Shown: positions 8,149 through 18,390, counted from the first letter of the stretch. The stretch is DNA of 43,132 bases from an uncultured Pseudomonadota bacterium (GCA_913055645.1 CAJXLC010000016.1:1-43132), one strand, 5' to 3'. Numbers and translations are program-made. The notes: generated by a model not told the origin, from the letters alone.

Positions 8149-9703
8149 GGCTACCTCCCGTCTTACAAAGCCGTTCACCCAACACTTGTGCCGAGACAAA
8201 ATAGGTGAGTATGCCGCTGGATACAGCCACAGTTAACCACAGACCTTGCATCAACTTCACATCAGGGAAAGCCCATTGTTGTTGCAAGAGATATAGCACT
8301 AGCGACATAGGAATACATGCTAATATAGCACGAAACATGCGTTTTAGACTCGTCGCATCAAGAATTGCTCCCTGCCGCTTGCGAATGTTCCACCACAGCA
8401 ATGCCACATTGATAAATGATGCCAATGCCGTTGCCAAAGCCAAACCGACATAACCCAGTGGTTTAATCAATAACAATGCCAATATAATATTGGCGGCCAC
8501 GCTGATAGCGGCAAAATTCATCGGTGCTTTGGCATCTTTTTGTGCATAACATGCCATGGATAATACCCGTGCCCAGCAAAAAGCTATCAGACCAACGCCA
8601 TAAGCTTGCAAGGCATGGGCAGTCGCCTGGGCATCAGCCAAGGTGAATTTTCCATGTTCAAATAAGGTTCGAATAATGGGTTCTGCTAGCCATAACAGCC
8701 CCAACATGGCGGGTAAGGTAATCCACGTTAACCATGTTAGCCCTTGGCAGAGTTCTTTCTGAGCTTCCTCATGCTTGTTATTGGCAATATGATCAGAGAG
8801 TGCAGGCAATAATGCTGTACCTATAGCAATACCAAACAGTGCCAACGGAAGTTGCACAATTCTATCAGCATAATACAAATACGATACTGCACCCGTAGGC
8901 AATAACGTTGCTAAAATAGTGCCAACTAAAATATTAATCTGCACTGCCGCAACACCAAGCACTGCAGGGCCGAACAAAGCCATGGTTTGCGCAATCGCTG
9001 GCATGCGTGGTCGCCAACTTGGTTTGGGAATCCAGCCGATACGCTTTAAAGCTGGAAACTGAATCCCCAATTGCAACAAACCACCCAAAATAACACCAAT
9101 TGCCAAGGCTTCGGCAGGATTTTTAAATGATGGTGCAAGCACAATCGCTGCAAAGATTAAGGCAATATTTAATAATGCAGGACTTGCCGCAGCCACAGAA
9201 AACTTACGATAGGCATTGAGCACAGCCCACGACATCGCTGCCAAAGAAATCATCGCAAGATAAGGAAACATCCAGCGTCCCAAATGCAAAGCTTGTTGCC
9301 AGCGATCAGGTTCATCATGAAAGCCTGGTGCAAATACCAACAGCAGCCACGGCATAAATACAATGCCTAACACAGTAAAAATCAATAATGCCGCTAGCAG
9401 TAGACCTGCAAGCGCATTCAAATAGGCATGCGCATCCTCCTCGCCTTTTTTACGCTCTTCGGCAAGTACAGGCACAAGTGCAACAGTAAGTGTGCCTTCA
9501 GCAAACATACGGCGGAAGAAATTGGGTAGCTTAAAAGCAATAAAAAAGGCATCGGCAAGGGCTCCTGCCCCCAATATACGCGCCAATAAAATATCACGAA
9601 CAAAGCCAAGAATACGCGAAAGCATAGTCCAACTACCCACTTTTGCAGCAGCACGAAGCATGGCGTTTCCACGCTTAATTGACTTATTGCTGTCTGAACT
9701 CAT
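8141..9703 (-). CDS. murJ: lipid II flippase MurJ
   Basis: MurJ (MviN) moves lipid II across the inner membrane for peptidoglycan synthesis. The 520-residue polytopic protein has the family's N-terminal block KVGSWTMLSRILGFVRD, then ADAFFIAFKLPNFFRRMFAEG. The length fits about 14 spans. ATG 9703 gives a 14-residue polar lead before MLRAAAKVG; ATG at residue 15 is an alternative. It heads a leftward operon with the exonuclease and acetyltransferase and is divergent from rpsU, a neighbour relation seen in several proteobacteria. Confidence 0.96.
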   Translation of the reverse strand: MSSDSNKSIKRGNAMLRAAAKVGSWTMLSRILGFVRDILLARILGAGALADAFFIAFKLPNFFRRMFAEGTLTVALVPVLAEERKKGEEDAHAYLNALAGLLLAALLIFTVLGIVFMPWLLLVFAPGFHDEPDRWQQALHLGRWMFPYLAMISLAAMSWAVLNAYRKFSVAAASPALLNIALIFAAIVLAPSFKNPAEALAIGVILGGLLQLGIQFPALKRIGWIPKPSWRPRMPAIAQTMALFGPAVLGVAAVQINILVGTILATLLPTGAVSYLYYADRIVQLPLALFGIAIGTALLPALSDHIANNKHEEAQKELCQGLTWLTWITLPAMLGLLWLAEPIIRTLFEHGKFTLADAQATAHALQAYGVGLIAFCWARVLSMACYAQKDAKAPMNFAAISVAANIILALLLIKPLGYVGLALATALASFINVALLWWNIRKRQGAILDATSLKRMFRAILACIPMSLVLYLLQQQWAFPDVKLMQGLWLTVAVSSGILTYFVSAQVLGERLCKTGGSHA

Positions 9704-9797
9704 AATGCGCGACCCTTTTTCATCTTAGCTATCGTTTGCGTCATACTCGCAAGCGTGCAGAGACAAGCAAGGGATTGCAATCGTCAAGGTTGCAGCT

Positions 9798-9844
9798 TGG
9801 GCTTAAGCCCATCTAGTTATTTGGCAGAATGCCAAGGGGGTGAT
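9798..9844 (+). promoter_or_regulatory. rpsU leader: palindrome, hairpin and near-perfect extended Shine-Dalgarno
   Basis: A perfect 14-base palindrome TGGGCTTAAGCCCA (9798-9811) is followed by the hairpin TTGGCA-GAA-TGCCAA (9821-9835). This abuts the ribosome site AAGGGGGTGAT (9834-9844), which matches 10 of 11 bases of AAGGAGGTGAT. The hairpin's 3' arm overlaps the first two bases of that site. The strength and structure are unusual among the genes here. Confidence 0.5.
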
Positions 9845-9850
9845 GTTGAT

Positions 9851-10066
9851 ATGCCAGGAGTACGAGTAAATTCCGATGAGCCAATTGAATTGGCAATTAA
9901 GCGTTTCCGTAAACAAGTGGAACGTGGTGGCGTAATTTCTGAGTGCCGTCGCCGTGAATGTTATCAAAAACCTTCTATTGCACGTAAACACAAAGAAGCA
10001 GCAGCCCGCAAACGTTTGATGAAACGTCTGCGCCGTGTACGCATGCGTGAGAATCGCGAATACTAA
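9851..10066 (+). CDS. rpsU: 30S ribosomal protein bS21
   Basis: The product from ATG 9851 is exactly 71 aa, the E. coli bS21 length. It has the typical pattern MPGVRVNSDEPIELAIKRF, then CRRRECYQKPS and a strongly basic tail (ARKRLMKRLRRVRMREN). The frame is open back to 9755, but the very strong ribosome site at 9834-9844 fixes the start at 9851. bS21 binds near the anti-Shine-Dalgarno region of 16S rRNA and helps initiation. It is the first gene of rpsU-yqeY-dnaG-rpoD and is separated from the rest by a terminator. Confidence 0.96.
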   Translation: MPGVRVNSDEPIELAIKRFRKQVERGGVISECRRRECYQKPSIARKHKEAAARKRLMKRLRRVRMRENREY

Positions 10067-10094
10067 GTTTTAATATAAGTGTTCGATGAATGTA

Positions 10095-10130
10095 CAATGC
10101 CGAGCCTTAGTGCTCGGCATTGTTGTTTTT
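10095..10130 (+). terminator. intrinsic terminator between rpsU and yqeY
   Basis: A perfect 11-base stem CAATGCCGAGC / GCTCGGCATTG (10095-10105 and 10112-10122) with a 6-base loop is followed by TTGTTTTT. This is a strong Rho-independent terminator shape inside an operon, in the position where E. coli has a terminator between rpsU and dnaG. It would let bS21 be made in excess over primase and sigma factor. Confidence 0.88.
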
Positions 10131-10156
10131 AAATTGAAAAACAGAGGAGATAGCCC

Positions 10157-10597
10157 ATGTTAGATCAAATTACTGCTGATATGAAACAGGCAATGCGTGA
10201 TAAAAATAAAGAAAAATTAAACGTGATTCGAATGTTACGTTCTGCCTTGAAAGATAAGGAAATTGAGTTGGGGAAGGCTTTGGAAGAAGCCGATATTCTC
10301 GCTGTGGTTGGGCGAGCAATCAAGCAACGTAAAGATGCCGCACAGCAATATGCCGATGCGGAACGTCAGGATTTGGCGGATAAAGAACTGGCGGAAATTG
10401 AATTTCTGATGGCTTATATGCCTGCGCAAATGTCTGATGATGAAGTGGCTGCTGCTGTACAAAAAGCTGTCGCAGAAAGTGGTGCTGAATCCATGAAAGA
10501 TATGGGTAAGGTGATGGGTATTTTACGCCCTGCCATTGATGGCAAAGCAGATATGGGCTTGGCTTCTGCATTGGTGAAGAAAGCCTTGCAAGGCTAA
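10157..10597 (+). CDS. yqeY: YqeY/GatB-like domain protein
   Basis: The 146-residue protein is the stand-alone YqeY family, which resembles the C-terminal tRNA-binding domain of GatB. It starts MLDQITADMKQAMRDKNKEKLNVIRMLRSALK and has the conserved EIEFLMAYMPAQMSDDEV and KDMGKVMGILRP segments. A ribosome site GAGGAG lies just upstream. Its role is not established. Family members often sit between rpsU and dnaG, as here. It is read through from the rpsU promoter past the terminator, or from a promoter in the 90-base gap. Confidence 0.9.
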   Translation: MLDQITADMKQAMRDKNKEKLNVIRMLRSALKDKEIELGKALEEADILAVVGRAIKQRKDAAQQYADAERQDLADKELAEIEFLMAYMPAQMSDDEVAAAVQKAVAESGAESMKDMGKVMGILRPAIDGKADMGLASALVKKALQG

Positions 10598-10639
10598 GAG
10601 CCCTTGAATATTAGCAGTCAGAAGGCTATATAAACCTAT

Positions 10640-12394
10640 ATGGCAAACTTCTCTCCAAGCTTTCTTGATGAAGTCTTATCACGAAGCGATGTGGTAGAGA
10701 TTGTGGCTCGGCATGTCGAATTAAAGCGAAGCGGCTCTAATTTGATGGGTTTGTGCCCTTTCCACCATGAAAAAAGCCCATCCTTTTCTGTCTCCGCTGA
10801 TAAACAATTATATTATTGTTTTGGTTGCGGAAAAGGCGGTGGGGCATTTCAATTTTTGATGGATCATGATGGTTATTCTTTTCCTGAGGCTGTGGAATAT
10901 TTAGCAGAAAAAGCTGGCTTGGCATTACCACAAGAAAATGATGCCGATCGTTTAAAGAGCCAGAAAGAGGCCTCTCAACGCAAAAAAGCACTCAACCTTT
11001 TGGCTCAAACTGCCGATGCGTTTGCTACACAATTGCATAGTGCATCCGGCGTGAAAGCCAAGGCATATATTCAGCAGCGCGGCTTACCTGAACATATTAT
11101 ATCAAACTATAAGCTGGGTTTTGCACCTGATGGTTATGGTTTTATGCAACACACCTTTGGTGCTGATGATCGCACTTTGGCACAATTAGAAGCAGTGGGC
11201 TTACTGTTTAAGGGAGATAAAGGTTACGGTGATAGGTTCCGTGGTCGTTTAATGTTCCCCATTCGTGATAAACGTGGTGATGTGGTTGGTTTTGGCGGAC
11301 GCAGTATGGGCGATGATAAAGCCAAATATTTAAATTCCCCTGAAACAACTTGGTATCATAAATCGGACATATTATACGGATTCTCAGAACACCGTGATGC
11401 CATTCGCAAACGTAAAATGCTCATGGTTGTTGAAGGTTATATGGATGTATTGACATTAGCAGCCTTTGATTTACCCATTGCTGTAGCGGCCTCTGGCACA
11501 TCCATTGGCGAGCGGCAAATTCGCGAAATTTTTCGTTTATGCGAATCGCCAATCTTTTGTTTTGATGGTGATAGAGCTGGTTATCAAGCGGCATGGCGTG
11601 CCTTGGAGCGGATGCTGCCTTTATTAAAGCCAGAATATCGCCCACAATTTTTATACCTACCCGATGGCGAAGACCCCGACAGTCTGCTGCAAAAAGAAGG
11701 GCGCGAAGCCTTTGAACGCAGAATGTCTGAGCAGGCAAGGCCTGTGCTTGAAACATGGTTACTGGGACTTAATCGTTTGGCAGGAAGTGGTGTTGATGGC
11801 TTGGCTCGCATGGCAAAAAAAGCCGATGCCATGTTATTAAAGATGTCAGATCCATACTTACAGCAGGCATGGAAACAAAAAGTTGAAGCACAAACAGGCA
11901 TCGAATTACAAAATATAGGGCAAAAACGCTATAATTCTCCGCCCAAACCACGGGCAAGAATACATTCGGTCAAACAATTTCTACATGAGAATTTTTTAGC
12001 TGGTTTACTGCAAAAACCTGAAAGAATTGACCTTTTGCCTCCCGAAGCAGAGTCCTTTTATCTTGACAATGAGCTATATAATCGGATATACACGCGCGTT
12101 TTTTCATGGCAAGGCTCCGAAGAATACAATGGTATCGCATGGGCGCAGCAATTGCAGCGGGAGTTTCCCGCAGTTGCAGATGATATTGCTCGCTGGATGA
12201 ATCAAGAGCCTGTTTTGGATGTAGAGTTTTCTGGTGCTATGCTAGATATGAGGAAAGCGTTATTAAAACGGCAAATGGCAGCGCCCATTGACCTCGCCGA
12301 AAGACAACGCTTAGCAAAACTGAAACAAGAATTAGAGCAAGAAGCGATAAAATTGAACGTTGCGATTGAAGAGCAACGCAGAGGTAATGAATGA
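10640..12394 (+). CDS. dnaG: DNA primase
   Basis: DnaG makes RNA primers at the replication fork. In the 584-residue product the CHC2 zinc finger is C39-x2-H42 ... C60-x2-C63. The TOPRIM catalytic acids are E265 in [11 protein letters not shown] and the pair D309/D311 in [14 protein letters not shown]. The RNA polymerase-like basic region [11 protein letters not shown] with GFGGR lies between them. The C-terminal ~150 residues would be the helicase-binding domain and are less conserved. The stop overlaps the rpoD start as ATGA (12391-12394), so primase and the main sigma factor are translationally coupled. Confidence 0.97.
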   Translation: MANFSPSFLDEVLSRSDVVEIVARHVELKRSGSNLMGLCPFHHEKSPSFSVSADKQLYYCFGCGKGGGAFQFLMDHDGYSFPEAVEYLAEKAGLALPQENDADRLKSQKEASQRKKALNLLAQTADAFATQLHSASGVKAKAYIQQRGLPEHIISNYKLGFAPDGYGFMQHTFGADDRTLAQLEAVGLLFKGDKGYGDRFRGRLMFPIRDKRGDVVGFGGRSMGDDKAKYLNSPETTWYHKSDILYGFSEHRDAIRKRKMLMVVEGYMDVLTLAAFDLPIAVAASGTSIGERQIREIFRLCESPIFCFDGDRAGYQAAWRALERMLPLLKPEYRPQFLYLPDGEDPDSLLQKEGREAFERRMSEQARPVLETWLLGLNRLAGSGVDGLARMAKKADAMLLKMSDPYLQQAWKQKVEAQTGIELQNIGQKRYNSPPKPRARIHSVKQFLHENFLAGLLQKPERIDLLPPEAESFYLDNELYNRIYTRVFSWQGSEEYNGIAWAQQLQREFPAVADDIARWMNQEPVLDVEFSGAMLDMRKALLKRQMAAPIDLAERQRLAKLKQELEQEAIKLNVAIEEQRRGNE

Positions 12395-14355
12395 CAAATT
12401 CAAAGCAGCCACCTGTACGAATCAAAGAACTTGGCGGTTTGGTCGCCAAAGGTAAAGAAGCTGGTTTTATCACCTATGATGATTTAAATACCCATTTGCC
12501 AGAAGGGCTGGTTTCAGCCGACCGCATCGAACAGGTCATCAATTTATTTACTGAAATGGGCGTAGAAGTTGTAGATCCTTCACGCGCACCAACAGGTGAA
12601 TATGCCATGCGTAAAGATCGACTACGCAAGGAAGATTCTGCCCTACGCGCCGATACCACACAACTTGGTACCGTAGTTCGTATTGATGACCCTGTACGCA
12701 TGTATTTGCGTGAAATGGGTACCGTTGAGCTTTTAACACGCGAAGGCGAAATTGAAATTGCCCGCCGTATTGAAGAAGGCAAGTTACAAATGCATGAGTC
12801 CATCTGCCTTTGCCCTGCAACCTTCCGTGAAATCATGCTGCTTGGTGAACGCGTCATTCAAATTCGTGATGAAGCCATTGAAAGCGAAGAAGAAATGAAC
12901 TTCCGCGATATTCTTGATATTGCTGATAAAGTCGTGAATTCAGCAGCCATCAAAGAATATGAAAAGCGTCTGAATAAATCTGAAGATGAAGATGAAGATG
13001 AAGATGAAGAAAAGATGGATGCAGAACAGCTCTCTAAGGCTATTAAGGAGCGCCGTGCCACGCCTGATGGCACGCCCATGGAAGAAACAGTCATCACCCA
13101 AGAAGAGCAGCTTGCAGAAGCTCTTGTTCACTTTGACCGTGCCAAAATTTTACATGATCAATTTATAAAACTAAAAAAACGTTCCGACAAAAAACCTGCG
13201 GATAAGGTGCTTGGCAAGCAGACCTATGATGTTTTGCAAGAAATGCTTGGTGAAATCGTTGCTATACCATTTTCAACTAAGCAGCTAGAAGCATTGGTTC
13301 AACGTTTTAAGAACGCTGTTGAACGCGTACGTAAATATGAGCGTACGATTCGCGATCACGCTTTAAAAGCAAAAATGCCACGTAAGTTATTTTTAGAAAG
13401 CTTTCCACCAGCCGAGACGAATGACCGTTGGTTGGATCAGTTGAGCAAAGAGCATGCAGATCGACCTTGGGTAGAATTGATTGAGCCTGTCGCGGGTAAA
13501 ATCCGTGAAAATCAACGCCGTTTGAAACGTGTGGAGCAAGAAAGTGAGCTTTGCATTGCCGAGCTTAAAGATGTGGCGCGCAAATTGACCATGGGCGAAG
13601 CAAAAATGCGTCAAGCCAAACGTGAAATGATTGAAGCAAACTTGCGCTTGGTCATCTCTATTGCCAAAAAATATACCAACCGTGGTTTGGGTTTCTTGGA
13701 TTTGATTCAAGAAGGTAATATCGGCTTGATGAAGGCTGTGGATAAATTCGAATGGCGTCGTGGTTATAAGTTCTCGACCTATGCAACATGGTGGATTCGC
13801 CAGGCAATTACCCGCTCTATTGCCGATCAGGCACGCACCATTCGTATTCCTGTACATATGATTGAAACCATCAATAAAATGATGCGTGTTTCACGTCAAA
13901 TTGCCCAGGAAATTGGCCGTGAACCAACACCTGAGGAATTGGCGGAACACTTGGAAATGCCGATTGAAAAGGTAGAACAAATCCTTGAGGTTGCCAAAGA
14001 GCCAGTATCTTTGGAAACGCCAATTGGTGATGATGAAGATTCTCAATTGGGTGATTTTGTGGAAGATGCAAATGCTGAAAATCCATTGGATGTGGCAATT
14101 GCAGAAGCCTTGCAGGATGCTACTTTATCCGTATTGGATAATTTAAGCCCGCGCGAAGAAAAAGTGCTACGTATGCGTTTTGGAATTGGCATGAATACCG
14201 ACCATACACTGGAAGAAGTGGGTAAACAATTTGGCGTAACGCGTGAACGTATTCGTCAAATTGAAGCCAAGGCATTGCGCAAATTACGTCATCCTTCTAG
14301 GTCTGAAAAATTGAAAACATTTGCCAATACACCTGAAATTCAGCCTTTGGCTTAA
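12391..14355 (+). CDS. rpoD: RNA polymerase primary sigma factor, sigma-70
   Basis: The 654-residue protein has all sigma-70 regions. Region 1.1 is residues ~8-62 ([21 protein letters not shown]) and region 1.2 starts at [11 protein letters not shown] (~100). A long non-conserved spacer carries an acidic run of alternating E and D around residues 197-207. Regions 2.1-2.4 include [20 protein letters not shown] and [20 protein letters not shown]. Regions 3 and 4 end with the helix-turn-helix [20 protein letters not shown]. The acidic spacer is typical of proteobacterial RpoD. It is the last gene of the macromolecular synthesis operon, followed by a clear terminator. Confidence 0.98.
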   Translation: MTNSKQPPVRIKELGGLVAKGKEAGFITYDDLNTHLPEGLVSADRIEQVINLFTEMGVEVVDPSRAPTGEYAMRKDRLRKEDSALRADTTQLGTVVRIDDPVRMYLREMGTVELLTREGEIEIARRIEEGKLQMHESICLCPATFREIMLLGERVIQIRDEAIESEEEMNFRDILDIADKVVNSAAIKEYEKRLNKSEDEDEDEDEEKMDAEQLSKAIKERRATPDGTPMEETVITQEEQLAEALVHFDRAKILHDQFIKLKKRSDKKPADKVLGKQTYDVLQEMLGEIVAIPFSTKQLEALVQRFKNAVERVRKYERTIRDHALKAKMPRKLFLESFPPAETNDRWLDQLSKEHADRPWVELIEPVAGKIRENQRRLKRVEQESELCIAELKDVARKLTMGEAKMRQAKREMIEANLRLVISIAKKYTNRGLGFLDLIQEGNIGLMKAVDKFEWRRGYKFSTYATWWIRQAITRSIADQARTIRIPVHMIETINKMMRVSRQIAQEIGREPTPEELAEHLEMPIEKVEQILEVAKEPVSLETPIGDDEDSQLGDFVEDANAENPLDVAIAEALQDATLSVLDNLSPREEKVLRMRFGIGMNTDHTLEEVGKQFGVTRERIRQIEAKALRKLRHPSRSEKLKTFANTPEIQPLA

Positions 14356-14374
14356 GCTCTAACCGTCATATTTT

Positions 14375-14398
14375 AAAAGGTGCTTCGGCACCTTTTTT
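14375..14398 (+). terminator. intrinsic terminator after rpoD
   Basis: AAAAGGTGC-TTCG-GCACCTTTT with a UUCG tetraloop and trailing T run lies 20 bases after the rpoD stop. It is a textbook Rho-independent terminator closing the rpsU-rpoD operon. Confidence 0.92.
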
Positions 14399-14497
14399 AT
14401 GCTCTAAAGCATCATCCAATACGTTACCTTTATATAATTCCATTGCGCTAAAGAGTAGGGCTTTGCATACTTGCTACATCACATATGAGGGGCAAGC

Positions 14498-15445
14498 ATG
14501 GCACAACGTGTATGTATCATTGGTGGAAGTGGATTTGTCGGACGAGTCATCGTTAGACAAGCGATCCGTGCAGGACATCATGTTACCATCGCCTGCCGAC
14601 ATCCCGAAAAAGCACGCTCACTAATTGTAGAAGGTGTTCGTTTGATAAAAGCTGATTTAAGTGATGGGCGCGGTTTGGATCATGCCGTTTCTGGTGCTGA
14701 CTGTGTAATAAACTTGGTTGGTTTACTTTTCGAACGTGGTCGTTATGACTTTGATACCGTGCATGTACATGGTACAGAACATGTTTTAGCAGCTTGTAAA
14801 CGCCACAATGTAAAACAATATTTACATATGAGCGCATTGGGCGCAGGGACAGTTCCAGCCAGTAGCTATTCACGTAGTAAAGGTGATGCCGAAGGTTATG
14901 TGCGCCAAAGTGGTTTGGCATGGACATTGATTCGCCCATCTATCATTTATGGCGCAGGCGACTCATTTTTCACAAAATTTAAAGCTATATCCGCAATGCT
15001 TCCTGTGTTGCCTGTTATTCAGCCTGCAACACGTTTTCAACCCGTGTGGGTGGAAGATGTTGCACGCGTATTTGTACAAAGCATTGGCAACCGCCATGCA
15101 CGTGAACAAACCTATGAATTAGGCGGACCTAAAGCATATAGTTTTATGGAACTGATGACATTGCTTATGACAATATTACAGCACAAACGCCTATTGTTAC
15201 CTGTGCCAAGTTTTTTTGCTAAACTGTTAGCAACCATATCACGCTTACTACCCACACCCTTATTAACAACCGATCAATTGTTATTATTACAACATGATAA
15301 TGTGGTAGAGGGTAAATGTTTTCCCTCTCAATTTGGGCAACCGGCAAGTTTAGAATCAGTGCTTCCAAACTATATTACAGGTAATCAAGTTGAGCGCTTA
15401 CATGATAAGCTCGATCATTATCGTACACGTTACCGCAAACATTAA
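14498..15445 (+). CDS. NDUFA9-like NAD(P)-binding SDR protein
   Basis: The 315-residue protein is an atypical short-chain dehydrogenase. It has the nucleotide-binding glycine motif GGSGFVGRVIVRQA near residues 9-22, INLVGLLFERGRYDF, HMSALGA, and a YSRSKGDAE segment holding the Tyr-x3-Lys pair. This arrangement is that of the NDUFA9/complex I 39-kDa-like subgroup, whose bacterial members mostly have no proven substrate. A ribosome site GAGGGG lies upstream of ATG 14498. The stop shares one base with the plsY start (TAATG), so the two are coupled. A link to quinone or lipid metabolism is only inferred from family and neighbour. Confidence 0.85.
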   Translation: MAQRVCIIGGSGFVGRVIVRQAIRAGHHVTIACRHPEKARSLIVEGVRLIKADLSDGRGLDHAVSGADCVINLVGLLFERGRYDFDTVHVHGTEHVLAACKRHNVKQYLHMSALGAGTVPASSYSRSKGDAEGYVRQSGLAWTLIRPSIIYGAGDSFFTKFKAISAMLPVLPVIQPATRFQPVWVEDVARVFVQSIGNRHAREQTYELGGPKAYSFMELMTLLMTILQHKRLLLPVPSFFAKLLATISRLLPTPLLTTDQLLLLQHDNVVEGKCFPSQFGQPASLESVLPNYITGNQVERLHDKLDHYRTRYRKH

Positions 15446-16071
15446 TGGAAATATTCCAAGCCCCCTATATCGCTATCACCGTCATACTCGCGGCCTATTT
15501 ATTAGGCGCCATTCCGTTTGGTTTATTGTTTGCGCGCTGGTTAACGGGCAAAGATCCAAGAGAGCATGGCAGCGGCAATATTGGTGCGACCAATGCATTG
15601 CGCACAAGCGGGAAAAAAGTAGGTATTCTGACATTACTTGCAGATATTGGTAAAGGCTCCCTTGCCGTAGCTTTAACTGATTATTTACAAGATGATATCA
15701 CACTGGTTGCAGCAGTCGCATTGGCAGTATTTATAGGACATGTTTTTCCAGTCTATTTAAAATTTAAAGGCGGTAAGGGTGTAGCAACCATGTTTGGCGT
15801 GCTTATTCCATGGCTACCTTGGGTTGCCTCAGCAACCTTTATCACGTGGTTTTTGCTATTTAAACTAACACGTTATGTGTCGTTAGCATCTGTTGTAGCG
15901 GCAATCATGCTACCACTTTTCGCGTGGTCATTTGGTATATTGTCATGGTCTACCGATGAACCAAGTTCACTTTTTTCCTGCATCATTTTAGGACTACTGG
16001 TTGCCGCTAGACATATCGGAAATATGCGGCGCTTATTGGCAGGTGACGAGCCAAAAACAGGTGCAGGTTAA
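15445..16071 (+). CDS. plsY: acyl-phosphate glycerol-3-phosphate acyltransferase
   Basis: PlsY catalyses the first acylation in phospholipid synthesis, using acyl-phosphate at the inner membrane. The 208-residue polytopic protein has the three conserved motifs: GSGNIGATNALR (~residues 46-57), FKGGKGVATMFGVL (~109-122) and the late ARHIGNMRRLLAGDE (~189-203). The ATG overlaps the stop of the upstream dehydrogenase by one base. The length is typical. Confidence 0.96.
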   Translation: MEIFQAPYIAITVILAAYLLGAIPFGLLFARWLTGKDPREHGSGNIGATNALRTSGKKVGILTLLADIGKGSLAVALTDYLQDDITLVAAVALAVFIGHVFPVYLKFKGGKGVATMFGVLIPWLPWVASATFITWFLLFKLTRYVSLASVVAAIMLPLFAWSFGILSWSTDEPSSLFSCIILGLLVAARHIGNMRRLLAGDEPKTGAG

Positions 16072-16199
16072 GTAGAAAAACAATGCTGGTTTACTGTCTA
16101 AAGTTGCGTCGCGGGTTCGAGCGTGCCATGCTTGCGTTAACATGTAAGTTGCATTAAATCATGTCTGTAATTGAAAGTATTATAACGAGGGTATTTAAT

Positions 16200-17252
16200 A
16201 TGTTGCATCGATTTTTTATCGCACTTGTCGCCAGTTTCATGATGTTTTCGGTATCATACACCGTTCAAGCAGATAATCTTAGTTTACCTGAAGCTGCCAC
16301 TACAGCAGATGTGAAGGTTAATTTACCACAACCATATGTAGTCAAAAAAGGTGATACACTTTGGGATATTGCTAATTATTTCTTTAAAGACCCGCATAAG
16401 TGGCTGAAAATATGGGAAAAAAATATTTACATCACCAATCCTGACCTCATTTATCCAGGCAATAAAATTTGGTTTAATACACAAAAGAAAAAACAGGGTG
16501 GTCTAAGTACTCTGCGTCCACAGCCAACAATTATCTCCAAGCCCGTTGAACGACTCGGAGGGAAAATAGATACCAGCCTTCTCATCACCGCGCTATCTAG
16601 GCAAGGCTTTGTAAGCCCAAAAGCCATTGATGGTGTTGGTTATTTGCTCGACTCTGAAGATGAGCGCCTCAACTACGGTGCGAATGACCACGTGTACATC
16701 AAGATGCAACAGCCTGCTAACGAAGGCGAGTTGTTTGACGTGTTTCGCAGTGATGACACAATTTATGATCCTGATACTGGCAAGGCTATCGGCATTTTGG
16801 TAAAACACTTGGGACAAATTGAGATTACCGGTGAAAAAGATGGCATTTATCGCGGTGTTATTCTTAAAACCTTTGAAGAAATATCGCGTGGTGATCGCTT
16901 AAAACCCGCTATACACATTGATACAAAAATTCAACCCAACTTCCCCGACCGTACATTACACGGCAAAGTATTGTATATTCGTAATGATGCTGCCGAAGCA
17001 GGACAAAATCAGGTGATTGCTATTAATCTTGGTATAAGCGCTGGCATGAAAGCTGGCACAGCCTTATCCATTCATCGTGCTGGTCGTAAAATTAAAGACC
17101 GTATCACTGGTCATGAAGTCACGCTTCCAGAGGAAAAAATTGGTGAATTATTGGTTCTTGTAGCGCATCAGGATGCTTCATTGGCACTGGTAACACGTTC
17201 ATCATCATCCATTAATGTGGGCGATGTTGTACGCAATAAAGCCACTCGATAA
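16200..17252 (+). CDS. secreted LysM-domain protein
   Basis: ATG 16200 is preceded by GAGGG (16187-16191) at 8 bases, so I prefer it over the upstream ATG at 16161. The product is 350 aa with a signal peptide (hydrophobic ~5-20, cleavage after VQA at ~23). A LysM domain follows at ~45-93 (YVVKKGDTLWDIANYFFKDPHKWLKIWEKN ... NPDLIYPGNKIWF), which binds peptidoglycan glycan. The remaining ~250 residues have no motif I know. They contain beta-rich blocks such as GKAIGILVKHLGQIEITGE and GELLVLVAHQDASLALVTRS. LysM proteins of this type commonly precede dprA in proteobacteria, and dprA starts 37 bases downstream. Confidence 0.88.
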   Translation: MLHRFFIALVASFMMFSVSYTVQADNLSLPEAATTADVKVNLPQPYVVKKGDTLWDIANYFFKDPHKWLKIWEKNIYITNPDLIYPGNKIWFNTQKKKQGGLSTLRPQPTIISKPVERLGGKIDTSLLITALSRQGFVSPKAIDGVGYLLDSEDERLNYGANDHVYIKMQQPANEGELFDVFRSDDTIYDPDTGKAIGILVKHLGQIEITGEKDGIYRGVILKTFEEISRGDRLKPAIHIDTKIQPNFPDRTLHGKVLYIRNDAAEAGQNQVIAINLGISAGMKAGTALSIHRAGRKIKDRITGHEVTLPEEKIGELLVLVAHQDASLALVTRSSSSINVGDVVRNKATR

Positions 17253-17289
17253 GTAACCTGCTTTTGCTTGGCTGCCCCAAGCCGCATAT

Positions 17290-18384
17290 ATGTTAGAAAC
17301 ATCAGCGGCAGCCATTGCTGCATTACGACTATCACTGGTGCATGGTATCGGTGCTTGTCTTGGTCGCCAACTTGTTGAGGCATGCGGTTCTTTTGAAGGG
17401 ATTTGGAATAAATCACCTGCTGACTGGATAAACATTGAAGGTATCGGACCAAAATTACTGGCTGCATTAAGCCAATCAAATATAAAACAAGCCCAAGCCA
17501 TTGTTGAACAATGTAAACAAGCTGATATTCAATTGTTGTGTAGCGAAGATGATGCTTACCCTGATGCTTTAAAGGCAACAGATGATGCACCTCTGATTTT
17601 ATTCATACGTGGTCATATCAACGCATTATCCCATCCACAATGCCTTGCTATTGTTGGTGCGCGTAAATCCAGTCATGAAAGCAGACTGATTGCCCGTCGC
17701 TGGAGCCATTATTTTTCAGACCATAACACCCTCGTGATTAGTGGTATGGCATATGGCATTGATGCCTCAGCCCATGGTGGCGCATTGCTTGGAAACACGC
17801 CAACCGTGGCAGTGTTGGGTTGCGGACTTCTTTGTTTGCAACAACGGCAAGAACAACAAATTACGGCCATTGTGGAACATGGTGGCTGCGTATTAAGTGA
17901 ATTTTTACCGGAGCAAGCTCCGCGCCCTGAAAATTTCCCGCAACGAAACCGCATTATTGCAGGCTTGGCACAAGCCACATTGGTCATCGAAGCAGATATT
18001 CGTTCTGGCTCATTAATTACAGCGAATCATGCTTTATCTTATGGTCGCGAGGTATTGGCTGTTCCTGGTTCAGTATTAAACAATGGTCATGCAGGTTGCC
18101 ATCAGCTAATTCGTGACGGCGCAAATCTTGTTGACTCTGCCGAGCAAGTATTACATTTATTGGGTTGGCATAGTGAATCAACATCAAAGCAAATGAACTT
18201 TGAGCCAGCCAACAACCATGAGGCCACGATTTTTGATGTTTTAGGGCAGGGTATTTTACATTTGGATGCCTTATCAGAAGCTTGCAACTTGACCGTTCCT
18301 GAGCTTTCCCCCATCTTGCTCGACCTTGAACTACGAGGTGTGGTTGAACGTTTACCTGGTAGTCGTTATACACTTGGCAGCTAA
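17290..18384 (+). CDS. dprA: DNA processing protein DprA
   Basis: DprA (Smf) loads RecA onto incoming single-stranded DNA during transformation. The 364-residue protein has an N-terminal HhH-like region (ACGSFEGIWNKSPADWINIEGIGPKL). The Rossmann-like core reads LAIVGARKSS, VISGMAYGIDASAHGGAL, TVAVLGCGL, FPQRNRIIAGLAQATLVIEA and GSLITANHALSYGREVLAVPG. A C-terminal winged-helix-like domain follows (~300-364). No strong ribosome site precedes ATG 17290. It suggests, but does not prove, natural competence; no com genes are in the window. Confidence 0.95.
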   Translation: MLETSAAAIAALRLSLVHGIGACLGRQLVEACGSFEGIWNKSPADWINIEGIGPKLLAALSQSNIKQAQAIVEQCKQADIQLLCSEDDAYPDALKATDDAPLILFIRGHINALSHPQCLAIVGARKSSHESRLIARRWSHYFSDHNTLVISGMAYGIDASAHGGALLGNTPTVAVLGCGLLCLQQRQEQQITAIVEHGGCVLSEFLPEQAPRPENFPQRNRIIAGLAQATLVIEADIRSGSLITANHALSYGREVLAVPGSVLNNGHAGCHQLIRDGANLVDSAEQVLHLLGWHSESTSKQMNFEPANNHEATIFDVLGQGILHLDALSEACNLTVPELSPILLDLELRGVVERLPGSRYTLGS

Positions 18385-18390
18385 AACGAT

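Noticed and set aside
12474-13857. Several antisense frames of 79-154 codons inside rpoD
   Set aside because: They mirror the codon pattern of rpoD, including Ser- or Phe/Ile-rich runs opposite the acidic spacer, and have no ribosome sites.
16110-16130. GGTTCGAGC, a tRNA T-loop-like string
   Set aside because: No acceptor, D or anticodon arms could be paired around it.
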